64,000 nucleotides of DNA from Bacillus pseudomycoides DSM 12442 (GTDB taxonomy: Bacteria > Bacillota > Bacilli > Bacillales > Bacillaceae_G): positions 3,614,130 to 3,678,129 of the forward strand of contig NZ_CM000745.1 in the NCBI RefSeq assembly GCF_000161455.1, read 5' to 3'. The notes beneath the pieces were generated by a model, which saw nothing but the letters and a program-made list of their open reading frames with translations, was not told the origin of the DNA and did no database searches. Of the stretch, positions 8,276 to 17,188 are shown one piece after another. The position numbers were made by a program, and so were the translations under genes. Positions within the stretch are counted from its first letter, which is position 1. Each line of letters starts with the position of its first letter.

Positions 8276-9397
8276 ATGGCTGATAAACCAGCTCGTTCTA
8301 AACAAATTGAAACTGATATGACTCTTGAGCAAGTGAAAGAACAACTCACTGAGCTTGGAAAAAAACGTGGCGTTCTTACATATGAAGAGATTGCAGAACG
8401 CATGAATGGATTTGAAATTGAATCTGATCAAATGGATGAATATTATGAATATTTAGGTGAACAAGGAATTGATTTAGTTGGCGACAACGATGAAGGTCCG
8501 AATAATCACCAAATCACAAAGACAGAAGAAGAATTCGATTTAAATGATTTAAGTGTGCCACCAGGTGTGAAAATCAATGACCCTGTTCGCATGTATTTAA
8601 AAGAAATCGGCCGTGTGGATCTACTATCTGCTGAAGAAGAAATTCGACTTGCAACCCGCATTGAAGAAGGTGATGAAGAAGCGAAGCGCCGTCTTGCGGA
8701 AGCGAATTTACGTCTTGTTGTAAGTATTGCAAAACGATATGTAGGCCGTGGTATGCTCTTCTTAGACTTAATCCAAGAAGGAAACATGGGTTTAATTAAA
8801 GCTGTTGAAAAGTTCGATTATCGTAAAGGTTTTAAATTCAGTACGTATGCAACTTGGTGGATTCGTCAAGCGATTACACGTGCCATTGCAGACCAAGCGA
8901 GAACAATTCGTATTCCCGTTCATATGGTTGAAACAATTAATAAATTAATCCGTGTACAGCGTCAATTATTACAAGATTTAGGACGTGAACCATCTCCAGA
9001 AGAAATTGGAGAAGAAATGGATCTTGCTCCAGAAAAAGTACGCGAAATCTTAAAGATTGCACAGGAGCCAGTTTCTCTTGAAACACCAATTGGTGAAGAG
9101 GATGACTCACATTTAGGCGATTTTATTGAAGACCAAGAAGCAACATCACCTGCGGACCATGCAGCGTATGAATTGCTAAAAGAACAATTAGAAGATGTGT
9201 TAGATACACTAACAGATCGTGAAGAAAATGTTCTACGTCTTCGTTTCGGTTTAGATGATGGACGAACTCGTACGCTTGAAGAAGTTGGGAAAGTATTCGG
9301 CGTAACGAGAGAGCGTATTCGTCAAATTGAAGCAAAAGCGCTTCGTAAATTAAGACATCCAAGCCGTAGCAAACGTTTAAAAGATTTCTTAGAATAG
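8276..9397 (+). CDS. sigA: RNA polymerase primary sigma factor SigA
   Basis: 373 aa. Region 1.1 is acidic; region 2 NLRLVVSIAKRYVGRGM and FSTYATWWIRQAITRAIADQ (2.3-2.4, -10 recognition); region 3 IPVHMVETINKL; region 4 VTRERIRQIEAKALRKLRHP. Strong AAGGAGG before ATG 8276. A TATAAT at 8237-8242 in the short dnaG-sigA gap could serve an internal promoter, although I see no good -35. A perfect-stem terminator follows. Confidence 0.98.
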   Translation: MADKPARSKQIETDMTLEQVKEQLTELGKKRGVLTYEEIAERMNGFEIESDQMDEYYEYLGEQGIDLVGDNDEGPNNHQITKTEEEFDLNDLSVPPGVKINDPVRMYLKEIGRVDLLSAEEEIRLATRIEEGDEEAKRRLAEANLRLVVSIAKRYVGRGMLFLDLIQEGNMGLIKAVEKFDYRKGFKFSTYATWWIRQAITRAIADQARTIRIPVHMVETINKLIRVQRQLLQDLGREPSPEEIGEEMDLAPEKVREILKIAQEPVSLETPIGEEDDSHLGDFIEDQEATSPADHAAYELLKEQLEDVLDTLTDREENVLRLRFGLDDGRTRTLEEVGKVFGVTRERIRQIEAKALRKLRHPSRSKRLKDFLE

Positions 9398-9407
9398 GGT
9401 TCTTTTT

Positions 9408-9441
9408 AAGTTTACTTCACATTTGTGAAGTAAACTTTTTT
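9408..9441 (+). terminator. Rho-independent terminator after sigA
   Basis: AAGTTTACTTCAC / GTGAAGTAAACTT, a 13-bp perfect stem with four-base loop, followed by a T run. Confidence 0.93.
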
Positions 9442-9782
9442 ATTTTGTTAATTTTTGTTAAAATTTAGCTGCCAGTAACGATTACAATTCTTGTAATTTA
9501 TTTTACAGAATTGTCTTTTGATTTGCAAATGCTCATTTTTCGATTTTTCGATTAATTTCGTTTATTCTATACAAAAATATATGTAGAAAAACAAAAAATA
9601 TGATGAGAAGCGTTGATATTTATCAAAATAATATGGGATAAAAGGAAGAGAATCAATAAACTGAATTTATGGAATATTTTTAACAACTGATAGTTTTGTC
9701 TTTTCTGATAGAACGTTTTCAAGTACAATAGAAGTGACTGAATCATCTAACTATTCGGGGGTGTAGAGGGGGGAGAAGAGAT
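9442..9782. other. AT-rich intergenic region upstream of cccA
   Basis: About 340 bases without a gene. A TACAAT at 9724-9729 is a possible -10 for cccA, but no convincing -35 is spaced correctly. GGGGGGAGAAGAG just before 9783 is the cccA ribosome-binding site. Nothing else recognised. Confidence 0.4.
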
Positions 9783-10139
9783 ATGAAACGTAATCCGTTG
9801 ATTCCATTCGCTCTTATTGCAGCACTGGGCATTATCATTATGTTTGTATTTTCGTTTCAGGGGTTACATAAATCTAAAGAGCTTGCTGATGCAAAAAATG
9901 GTGGGAAACCTGCACAAACGGCATCGAAACCAGAAGATATTGTGAAACAAAGTTGTACGAGCTGTCATGGTGATCAGTTGCAAGGTGCAGTAGGTCCTAA
10001 CTTACAAAAAGTTGGTGGGAAACTTTCCAAAGATGAAATTAAGGAAGTGCTTACAAAAGGGAAAGGAAATATGCCAGCGAATATAATCCCAGCAGATCAG
10101 GCTTCTAAAGTAGCTGATTGGTTATCAAAGAAAAAATAA
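9783..10139 (+). CDS. cccA: Membrane-anchored cytochrome c550
   Basis: 118 aa. One N-terminal membrane helix (approx. residues 7-26), a Lys/Ala/Gly-rich linker, then a small c-type domain with covalent haem motif CTSCH (C58, C61, H62) and likely axial Met in GNMPANI (M97). Outer-face electron carrier of the aerobic chain; cccA lies directly downstream of sigA in Bacillus, as here. Confidence 0.93.
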   Translation: MKRNPLIPFALIAALGIIIMFVFSFQGLHKSKELADAKNGGKPAQTASKPEDIVKQSCTSCHGDQLQGAVGPNLQKVGGKLSKDEIKEVLTKGKGNMPANIIPADQASKVADWLSKKK

Positions 10140-10195
10140 AGTGAACCTTTAATCCGTGAGAATTGTATGATTCGCATGTAGTGGAATACGACCGA

Positions 10196-10236
10196 TAAAA
10201 CAAGTTCTTTGCTTATAGCAGGGAGCTTGTTTTTTC
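10196..10236 (+). terminator. Rho-independent terminator after cccA
   Basis: AAACAAG...CTTGTTT outer stem with inner TGCT/AGCA, then TTTTTT. Confidence 0.75.
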
Positions 10237-10351
10237 TTTCAATCTAAAATACGATGAAATAAATGAATTGTTTTGTTTCTTTACTTGCAACAACTACTGT
10301 AAATTCATTATCATGGAGACAGACTGACAAGAGAAGGAGTAATGGAAATAA

Positions 10352-11059
10352 ATGAATGAAGTGAAGCTTTCAAAAAGATTAGAAGAAGTAGTGCGGGAGA
10401 TTCCAGTAGGATCTACAGTTGCAGATATTGGTTCCGACCATGCGTATTTACCGTGCTATACAATCATAAATAATATTGCTACAAAGGCAGTAGCGGGAGA
10501 AGTGGTAGATGGGCCATTCCGTTCTGCACAGGCTACAGTAGCTGAGAGTGGCCTACAAGAAAAGGTAGATGTTCGTAAAGGAAATGGCTTAGCTGTTATT
10601 ACACCAGGAGAAGTCGATGTTATTACAATTGCTGGTATGGGTGGAGCGCTAATTCGTGATATTTTAGAGAATGGAAAAGAAAAGCTAAATGGTGTAATAC
10701 GTTTAATTTTACAGCCTAATATTGCTGCACATCATATTCGTGAATGGTTTATTGAAAATGGTTGGGAGCTTATTCATGAAAAAATTATAAAAGAAGACGG
10801 AAAGATTTATGAGATTTTAGTTGGGGAAAAAGGAGAACCGCTAACTCCTTATCATGAAAACAAACAAGCAGAGTTATTTATTGGACCATTTTTGATGAAG
10901 GAAAAAAGTGATGCGTTTGTAGAGAAATGGGAAAATGAACTGAAAAACTTTCAAAATATCCTGAAGCAAATAGAGCGTGCGACAGAATCAGAAGATACAA
11001 AGGCAAAACGAATTGAAGTAGTCGAGAAAATGAAAATGATAGAGGAGGTTTTATCATGA
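10352..11059 (+). CDS. trmK: tRNA (adenine-N1)-methyltransferase TrmK (m1A22)
   Basis: 235 aa. Rossmann-type SAM site VADIGSDHAYLPCYTI near residue 24, and catalytic-region motif ITIAGMGGALIRDIL followed by ILQPN, the COG2384 pattern. Methylates N1 of A22 in the D-loop region of tRNAs. C-terminal coiled-coil tail (residues approx. 185-235). Overlaps the next gene by 4 bases, a pair conserved in Firmicutes. Confidence 0.93.
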   Translation: MNEVKLSKRLEEVVREIPVGSTVADIGSDHAYLPCYTIINNIATKAVAGEVVDGPFRSAQATVAESGLQEKVDVRKGNGLAVITPGEVDVITIAGMGGALIRDILENGKEKLNGVIRLILQPNIAAHHIREWFIENGWELIHEKIIKEDGKIYEILVGEKGEPLTPYHENKQAELFIGPFLMKEKSDAFVEKWENELKNFQNILKQIERATESEDTKAKRIEVVEKMKMIEEVLS

Positions 11060-12177
11060 GTAAAATTCCAAATGGGCATGAAGTGATTTCTTTATTTGAA
11101 AGTATGTATCCGAAGCATTTAGCGATGGAAGGCGATAAAATTGGTTTGCAGATTGGTGCACTCAATAAGCCAGTCCAGCATGTATTGATTGCACTAGATG
11201 TTACAGAAGCGGTTGTAGAAGAAGCGATTCAAATAGGTGCGAATGTAATTATTGCCCATCACCCGCTTATTTTTAATCCGCTAAAAGCAATCCATACAGA
11301 TAAGGCGTATGGTCGAATTATTGAAACGTGTATCAAAAACGATATCGCTGTTTATGCAGCGCATACAAATGTCGATGTAGCAAAAGGCGGAGTGAACGAC
11401 TTGCTTGCTGAGGCGCTGGGATTACAAAATACAGAAGTGCTTGTTCCGACATACTCGGAAGAAATGAAAAAGATTGTTGTATGTGTGCCTGCAACGCATG
11501 CTGAAGAAGTTCGTAAAGCTCTTGGGGATGCTGGCGCTGGTTATATCGGCAACTATAGCCATTGTACGTTTAATAGTGAAGGAATAGGTACATTTATGCC
11601 TGGGGAGGGGACAAACCCTTATATAGGCGAAACTGGGCAGTTAGAGCGTGTAGAAGAGGTAAAGATTGAAACGATTATCCCAGCCCCACTAGAGCGAAAA
11701 GTAGTAAAAGCAATGTTAACAGCACATCCATATGAAGAAGTTGCCTACGATGTATACCCCCTTGATAATAAGGGAGAAACGTTAGGACTTGGTAAAATTG
11801 GATATTTGCAAGAAGAAATGACATTAGGCCAGTTTGCTGAACATGTGAAATCGGCATTAGATGTAAAAGGTGCGCGAGTTGTTGGGAATTTAGACGATAA
11901 AGTGCGGAAAGTAGCAGTGCTTGGCGGTGATGGGAATAAATATATTACGCAAGCGAAATTTAAAGGGGCAGATGTGTATGTGACGGGCGATATGTATTAT
12001 CATGTTGCACATGATGCGATGATGCTCGGATTAAATATTGTGGATCCAGGACATAATGTTGAAAAAGTGATGAAACAAGGTGTGCAAAAGCAATTACAGC
12101 AAAAAGTAGATGAGAAAAAATTTGCTGTGCAAATTCATGCTTCTCAGTTACATACAGATCCGTTTACTTTTGTATAA
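11056..12177 (+). CDS. yqfO: Nif3-like dinuclear metal centre protein (YqfO)
   Basis: 373 aa. N-terminal half with IGLQIG, IIAHHPLIFNPLK and AAHTNVDVAKGGVND, and C-terminal TGDMYYHVAHDAMMLGLNIVDPGHNVE provide the His/Asp/Glu ligands of a di-metal site; an inserted PII-like domain (approx. residues 130-235) is typical of Gram-positive members. Once called GTP cyclohydrolase I type 2, but physiological activity is unsettled. Coupled to trmK. Confidence 0.9.
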   Translation: MSKIPNGHEVISLFESMYPKHLAMEGDKIGLQIGALNKPVQHVLIALDVTEAVVEEAIQIGANVIIAHHPLIFNPLKAIHTDKAYGRIIETCIKNDIAVYAAHTNVDVAKGGVNDLLAEALGLQNTEVLVPTYSEEMKKIVVCVPATHAEEVRKALGDAGAGYIGNYSHCTFNSEGIGTFMPGEGTNPYIGETGQLERVEEVKIETIIPAPLERKVVKAMLTAHPYEEVAYDVYPLDNKGETLGLGKIGYLQEEMTLGQFAEHVKSALDVKGARVVGNLDDKVRKVAVLGGDGNKYITQAKFKGADVYVTGDMYYHVAHDAMMLGLNIVDPGHNVEKVMKQGVQKQLQQKVDEKKFAVQIHASQLHTDPFTFV

Positions 12178-12197
12178 GATCTAAAAAGAAAAATTAT

Positions 12198-12366
12198 AAA
12201 ATCTTTCTTTTTAGATGGAAGAGAGCATCCGGCTATGCATAGAAGTGGTCAGAGCCTTTTTTTGCCCCATGCCAAGTGAAAACAAAGAGAAAAAAGAATA
12301 TAGGTAATTTTTTTGTTCTTCGTAGCAGCGACTTATATGTGAAAAAAATCAAAATAGATTTATATT
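12198..12366 (+). repeat. Dispersed repeat, copy A
   Basis: Imperfect copy of the sequence at 23049-23220. The longest shared runs include GGCTATGCATAGAAG (12231-12245) and AAAACAAAGAGA. Flanks of the central TATGCATA can pair. A 30-codon frame runs 12215-12307 (begins MEESIRLCIEVV). It lies between yqfO and ispH, downstream of one and convergent with the other. See findings. Confidence 0.75.
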
Positions 12367-12370
12367 GAAT

Positions 12371-12411
12371 AAAAAAATCCGCTGCTAGTGAGTTAGCAAC
12401 GGATTTTTTTA
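12371..12411 (-). terminator. Terminator of ispH, probably bidirectional
   Basis: ATCCG.TGCTA / TAGCA.CGGAT stem flanked by A and T runs on both sides; lies at the 3' end of the minus-strand ispH and also after the plus-strand yqfO. Confidence 0.85.
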
Positions 12412-13359
12412 TTGTTGTTTTTTTACTTTTACACGTGGCAAGATTTTTTGAAGTGGTACGTTTCGTTTACGTTCCCAAGTTGCTGGGTTCATTGGGTCGT
12501 ACTGTTCTAAAAAGGCGATTACTTCTTTTGTAATTGGCGTTGGTGTAGAGGCCCCTGCGGTAACAGCGACATTTTCGATCCCTTGCAGCCACTCTAATTG
12601 AATTTCGCTTACATCTGCAACGCGGTATGCTTTTGTACCAGCAATCTCTTGTGATACTTGGGCTAAACGGTTTGAGTTATTACTTTTTGGATCACCGACA
12701 ACAATCGTTAAATCAGCCACATCTGCTTGCTTAGCAACTGCTTCTTGACGTACTTGTGTTGCTAAACAAATTTCTTTGTGAAATTCAGCTGTTGGGAATT
12801 TTTTCTGAATGTCTTCCATCAGGTGCTGAACGTCCCATTGACTCATTGTTGTTTGATTTGTTACTAAAATTTTCTCTGTTGGGATTTCTAGTGTCTCCAA
12901 ATCATTTGCCTTTTCAATAAGATGAACGATGTCAGGTGCAATACCAACGGCACCTTCTGGTTCTGGATGTCCCTTTTTACCAATGTAAATCACATGGTAT
13001 CCTTCCGATTTTTTTGTTTCGATAAGGTCGTGTGTTTTCGTAACATCTGGACATGTTGCATCGATTGTCGTTAACCCTTTTTCTTTTGCACGTTGTTTAA
13101 CTTCTGGAGAAACACCGTGTGCTGTGAAAATAACAGTACCAGAATCAATTTTGTCTAAAATCTCTAATCGACTTGGACCATCTAATGTAATAATGCCATC
13201 TTCTTCGAAAGCGTCGGTTACATGTTTATTGTGAACAATCATACCTAAAATATAAATCGGTCTCGGTAATGTTTTATCTAGTGCAGCATTGCGTGCAATG
13301 ACCATTGCATCAACAACACCGTAGCAATAACCACGAGGGGAAATTTTAACAATTTTCAT
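12409..13359 (-). CDS. ispH: 4-hydroxy-3-methylbut-2-enyl diphosphate reductase
   Basis: 316 aa LytB/IspH. The three conserved cysteines for the [4Fe-4S] cluster are present: C12 (PRGYCYGV), C103 (DATCPDV) and C198 (EICLATQVRQEA). Last step of the MEP isoprenoid pathway, making IPP and DMAPP; ispG of the same pathway is 8 kb away in this window. Reads against its neighbours, with an AAGGAGAGG ribosome-binding site upstream of the ATG at 13359. Confidence 0.96.
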   Translation of the reverse strand: MKIVKISPRGYCYGVVDAMVIARNAALDKTLPRPIYILGMIVHNKHVTDAFEEDGIITLDGPSRLEILDKIDSGTVIFTAHGVSPEVKQRAKEKGLTTIDATCPDVTKTHDLIETKKSEGYHVIYIGKKGHPEPEGAVGIAPDIVHLIEKANDLETLEIPTEKILVTNQTTMSQWDVQHLMEDIQKKFPTAEFHKEICLATQVRQEAVAKQADVADLTIVVGDPKSNNSNRLAQVSQEIAGTKAYRVADVSEIQLEWLQGIENVAVTAGASTPTPITKEVIAFLEQYDPMNPATWERKRNVPLQKILPRVKVKKQQ

Positions 13360-13449
13360 GTGAGTAATCCTCTCCTTCTAAACAAGGAATCCTTTTTGTA
13401 CATAGTCTTTTCCATTATAAAGGAGGAGCGGACAGAAAACAAAGGATTG

Positions 13450-14094
13450 TTAGACATATAGTTTCGGTTTTGGTGCCATACGCGGGATATTCTCCTCTTT
13501 CGGTAAGGCTCTTTCAATAACTGGTTCTAAAATTATTTTCTTCTTTTTTTTCTTTTTTGAAGGTGGTGGAGGTGTAGTAATTACTTCCACCTCTTCTGCG
13601 GATTCTTCAGCAGCACCTTTTCCAGAAGTGAGAATTTTTACGATGCTTGGTATGCTACGCACAATGGGTCCATACTGCTCGACGACAGGTCCAACAGATT
13701 GAGCGACTTGAGCAACTTTTTCAATGTTATTTAACATACCTGTTGGATTGGAGATTAAGTTGGAAAAAAAGCTGCCAATGCCACCGCCACCGCTAGCGCT
13801 AGGTATAATCGGTGCTGAGCTACGGATTTCATTCGGATTGTTCATTTGAGGTGGCATCATTTGTTGTGACTGCTGCATATAGGGCTGCTGATGTTGATGC
13901 ATCATCGGTTGCCCCTCCATTTGTCGATAGGGAGGAACCATTTGCATAAAGGGCTGAGTCGGATCGTGTTTTTTGAATAGCTTCGAGAGAAATCCTTTCT
14001 TTTTTTGCATCATAGGAGGTAAATTAGGTATAGGATACGGGGTGTACGGTTGCTGTCCTGTATACATTTGTCCCATAGGAGAGTTCGGATACAT
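13450..14094 (-). CDS. vrrA: VrrA/YqfQ family protein
   Basis: 214 aa from the ATG at 14094, which has AAGGAGGAG at ideal distance (an upstream in-frame extension is unlikely). Low-complexity protein: Pro/Met/Gln-rich N-terminal half (residues 1-90, with HQHQQPYMQQSQQMM), Gly-rich hinge, amphipathic central part (IGSFFSNLISNP; SIVKIL) and a PPPPSKKKKKKK tail. Position between ispH and cshB matches B. subtilis yqfQ and the B. anthracis vrrA locus. Role unknown, possibly spore- or envelope-related. Confidence 0.85.
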   Translation of the reverse strand: MYPNSPMGQMYTGQQPYTPYPIPNLPPMMQKKKGFLSKLFKKHDPTQPFMQMVPPYRQMEGQPMMHQHQQPYMQQSQQMMPPQMNNPNEIRSSAPIIPSASGGGGIGSFFSNLISNPTGMLNNIEKVAQVAQSVGPVVEQYGPIVRSIPSIVKILTSGKGAAEESAEEVEVITTPPPPSKKKKKKKIILEPVIERALPKEENIPRMAPKPKLYV

Positions 14095-14275
14095 AAGAGA
14101 ACTCCTCCTTTCTTCAGTTAGGTATATACACATACAATATGCAATGAAAAGAAAGAAGGTTAGTTTTTGGAGTGAAAACCTAAACTAAAGATGGATTTTA
14201 CTATTAGAGTTCGATATAATGTAGACTTGACTGATTTGTGCGCGCAGTAGAAATTTTAGAAAGAAGGTGTAACTT

Positions 14276-15586
14276 ATGACACTACAAACATTTACACAAT
14301 ATAATTTTCAACCGTTTTTAATAGATGCAGTTCGTGAACTACGCTTTTCAGAGCCGACAGAAATTCAAAAGAAAATTTTTCCTGTTGTGAAAAAAGGTGT
14401 GAGTGTAATTGGACAGTCCCAAACGGGTTCTGGTAAAACACACGCATATTTACTTCCAACATTAAACCGAATTGATGCGAAACGAGAAGAGGTCCAACTT
14501 GTCATTACAGCGCCTACTCGTGAGTTAGCACAACAAATTTATCAAGAGATTGTAAAGTTAACAAAGTTTTGTGAAGAAGATCAAATGATTACAGCACGCT
14601 GCTTAATCGGAGGAACAGATAAGCAAAGATCCATTGAAAAATTGAAAAAACAACCTCATGTTGTTATTGGGACACCCGGGCGTATTAAAGATCTAGTAGA
14701 AGAAAAAGCGCTATTCGTTCATAAAGCTACTACGATTATTGTTGATGAAGCAGACTTGATGCTTGATATGGGATTCATTCAAGATGTAGATAAAATTGCA
14801 GCGCGTATGCCTAAAAACTTGCAAATGCTTGTTTTCTCTGCAACGATTCCTCAAAAATTAAAACCGTTTATGAAGAAGTATATGGAGAATCCAGAGCATA
14901 TTCATATTAATCCAAAACAAGTTGCAGCAGGGAATATTGAGCATTATTTAGTTCCTTCTAGGCATCGTAATAAAATTGAATTAGTGAAAAATATGTTACT
15001 TCAATTTAAGCCGTATTTAGCAATCGTTTTTACAAATACAAAGAAAAAAGCGGATGAAGTTGCGGACGGATTAGCAGAGCGTGGATTAAAAGTAGGAAGA
15101 ATTCATGGTGATTTATCACCACGTGATCGTAAAAAAATGATGAAACAAGTTCGTGACTTAGAGTTTCAATACATTGTCGCTACAGATTTAGCCGCACGTG
15201 GTATTGATATTGAAGGGATTAGCCATGTTATTAACTATGAACTTCCATCTGATTTAGATTTTTTTGTTCACCGCGTAGGAAGAACAGCTCGTGCTGGATA
15301 TTCAGGAATTGCAGTGACGATTTATGATCCAGCAAATGAAGAAGCGTTAGATAGCTTAGAAAAACAACGTAATATCATATTTAACCATGTAGACTTACGT
15401 GGAGATGAATGGGCTGATTTAGGTGACCGCCGTCGTCGTAAAAGTCGTAAAAAGCCAAATGATGAACTTGATATTATGGCAACGAAAGTTGTTAAGAAGC
15501 CGAAAAAAGTAAAACCTAATTATAAGAGAAAACTGGCAACAGAACGTGCAAAAGTGAAGAATAAATACAGTAATAAAAAAAGATAA
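14276..15586 (+). CDS. cshB: DEAD-box RNA helicase CshB
   Basis: 436 aa. Ordered motifs: Q-motif PTEIQ, I QTGSGKT, Ia PTRELA, Ib GTPGR, II DEAD, III SAT, IV-V ATDLAARGID, VI HRVGRTAR, then a basic C-terminal tail (RRRRKSRKK, KKPKKVKPNYKRK). Cold-shock helicase helping RNA unwinding and ribosome assembly. Same order ispH-yqfQ-cshB-nfo as B. subtilis. Confidence 0.95.
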   Translation: MTLQTFTQYNFQPFLIDAVRELRFSEPTEIQKKIFPVVKKGVSVIGQSQTGSGKTHAYLLPTLNRIDAKREEVQLVITAPTRELAQQIYQEIVKLTKFCEEDQMITARCLIGGTDKQRSIEKLKKQPHVVIGTPGRIKDLVEEKALFVHKATTIIVDEADLMLDMGFIQDVDKIAARMPKNLQMLVFSATIPQKLKPFMKKYMENPEHIHINPKQVAAGNIEHYLVPSRHRNKIELVKNMLLQFKPYLAIVFTNTKKKADEVADGLAERGLKVGRIHGDLSPRDRKKMMKQVRDLEFQYIVATDLAARGIDIEGISHVINYELPSDLDFFVHRVGRTARAGYSGIAVTIYDPANEEALDSLEKQRNIIFNHVDLRGDEWADLGDRRRRKSRKKPNDELDIMATKVVKKPKKVKPNYKRKLATERAKVKNKYSNKKR

Positions 15587-15610
15587 GGGGCGATCCCTTA
15601 TCTTTTTTTA
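15576..15610 (+). terminator. Rho-independent terminator after cshB
   Basis: AAAAAGATAAGGG / CCCTTATCTTTTT with loop GCGAT at the cshB stop. The following 255 bases before nfo hold no gene; an imperfect inverted repeat (ATTGTTT..AAACAAT, around 15781-15801) is the only structure noted. Confidence 0.85.
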
Positions 15611-15865
15611 TCCTTTTATTTGCGAATGTGAATCTTTCCTGTAGCAAAAATAAAGGCGTTAGGTGAGGACTAATAACCAGCAGGAATTAAGAAAAACGCT
15701 ACTAATCTTGATATGCTAAGAAGAGTTCCATGTTTTAGAAGCAGGGGGCGTAACTTGTGAATCTGTTTTAGCAGTATGTTTATTGTTTTGTGAACAAACA
15801 ATTCACTACATATTTCTACAAATTATGCTATCATTATAGCTATTGTATATTGAAGAGGTGATTAT

Positions 15866-16762
15866 ATGTTAAAGATTGGATCTCATGTTTCTATGAGTGG
15901 TAAGAAAATGTTATTAGCAGCAAGTGAAGAGGCTGCTTCATACGGTGCGACAACCTTTATGATCTATACAGGTGCACCGCAAAATACGAGAAGAAAACCA
16001 ATTGAAGAGTTAAATATAGAAGCAGGGCGTAAACATATGGAGCTCAATGGTATTGAAGAAATTATTGTCCATGCACCTTATATTATTAATGTTGGTAATA
16101 CGACAAAACCGGAAACGTTTCAATTAGGTGTTGATTTCCTGCGCATGGAAATTGAAAGAACGTCAGCGTTAGGTGTAGCGAAGCAAATTGTACTTCATCC
16201 AGGAGCTCATGTTGGCGCGGGAGCTGAAGCTGGTATTCAGCAAATCATTAAAGGCCTAAATGAGGTATTGACGCCAGAACAGACAGTGAATATTGCACTA
16301 GAGACGATGGCTGGAAAAGGAACAGAGTGCGGACGCAGCTTTGACGAAATTGCAAAAATTATTGATGGTGTAAAATATAACGAAAAGTTATTTGTATGTT
16401 TCGATACGTGCCACACGCATGATGCAGGTTATGACATTGTGAATGACTTTGACGGTGTATTAAATGAATTTGATAAAATTGTTGGGATTGATCGTTTGCA
16501 AGTATTGCATATTAACGATAGTAAAAATATACGCGGAGCTGGAAAAGACCGTCATGAAAATATTGGTTTCGGTCATATTGGTTATAAAGCGTTACACCAC
16601 ATCGTACACCATCCGCAATTACAGCATGTACCAAAAATTCTTGAAACACCGTATGTAGGTGAGGATAAGAAAGATAAAAAACCACCATATAAGTTTGAAA
16701 TTGAAATGTTGAAGAGTGGCTCATTTGATGAAGGTCTTCTTGAGAAGATTAAAGAACAATAA
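15866..16762 (+). CDS. nfo: Endonuclease IV (AP endonuclease)
   Basis: 298 aa TIM-barrel enzyme; signatures LKIGSHVSMSGKKM, HAPYIINVGN, VLHPGAHVG, ALETMAGKGTECG, CFDTCHTHDAGYD and HINDSKN carry the His/Glu/Asp ligands of the trinuclear zinc site. Cleaves 5' of abasic sites in base excision repair. Start ATG at 15866 has GAAGAGGTG upstream. Confidence 0.96.
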   Translation: MLKIGSHVSMSGKKMLLAASEEAASYGATTFMIYTGAPQNTRRKPIEELNIEAGRKHMELNGIEEIIVHAPYIINVGNTTKPETFQLGVDFLRMEIERTSALGVAKQIVLHPGAHVGAGAEAGIQQIIKGLNEVLTPEQTVNIALETMAGKGTECGRSFDEIAKIIDGVKYNEKLFVCFDTCHTHDAGYDIVNDFDGVLNEFDKIVGIDRLQVLHINDSKNIRGAGKDRHENIGFGHIGYKALHHIVHHPQLQHVPKILETPYVGEDKKDKKPPYKFEIEMLKSGSFDEGLLEKIKEQ

Positions 16763-16791
16763 GGAGGGGGATTTCCACCTCCTTATTTTAA
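16758..16791. terminator. Bidirectional terminator between nfo and yqfT
   Basis: AATAAGGAGG / CCTCCTTATT stem with T runs on both strands, serving the converging nfo and yqfT. Confidence 0.85.
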
Positions 16792-17037
16792 TAGTTTCTG
16801 AAATAGCGTATTTATTTGTTGAGCGGTAGATGGGGAAGTGACTTTTGCAATCTTTTTTAAAAGTTCTAGTCTTTCTCCTGTATCATAAATGTTGATGTTT
16901 TTCCCTTTTATTAAAGGGACAATTTGCTCAGCCTGTTCAGTTGTGATGGGAACTTCATATTCTTTACTATATTTCAATAATTCTTTTGTTGTCATATGAT
17001 TTAATTTTTTGTTTACAATGTGCTTGATGAGGTTCAT
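16783..17037 (-). CDS. yqfT: DUF2624 family protein YqfT
   Basis: 84 aa, helical, starts MNLIKHIVNKKLNHMTTKELL and includes the GKNINIYDTGERLELLKKI segment typical of the YqfT family. No catalytic motif; function unknown. Minus strand between nfo and yqfU, the same neighbourhood as in B. subtilis. GAAGGAGG precedes the start. Confidence 0.85.
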   Translation of the reverse strand: MNLIKHIVNKKLNHMTTKELLKYSKEYEVPITTEQAEQIVPLIKGKNINIYDTGERLELLKKIAKVTSPSTAQQINTLFQKLLK

Positions 17038-17188
17038 GATGTAGTCCTCCTTCAGTTGTTCTTATATCGAAATATATGTGCGGGATGCTTGTATATATTC
17101 GCATAGTAGATGCTTTTTTCTATAAGTAAAAGAAGACTATGTTATAATAAAAGAACAAAACTATATAAAAAGTATATAAGGAGGGTTT

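Noticed and set aside
15781..15805. TTGTGAA...TTCAC near nfo as a Rex site
   Set aside because: Spacing between the arms is seven bases rather than four and the right arm is incomplete.
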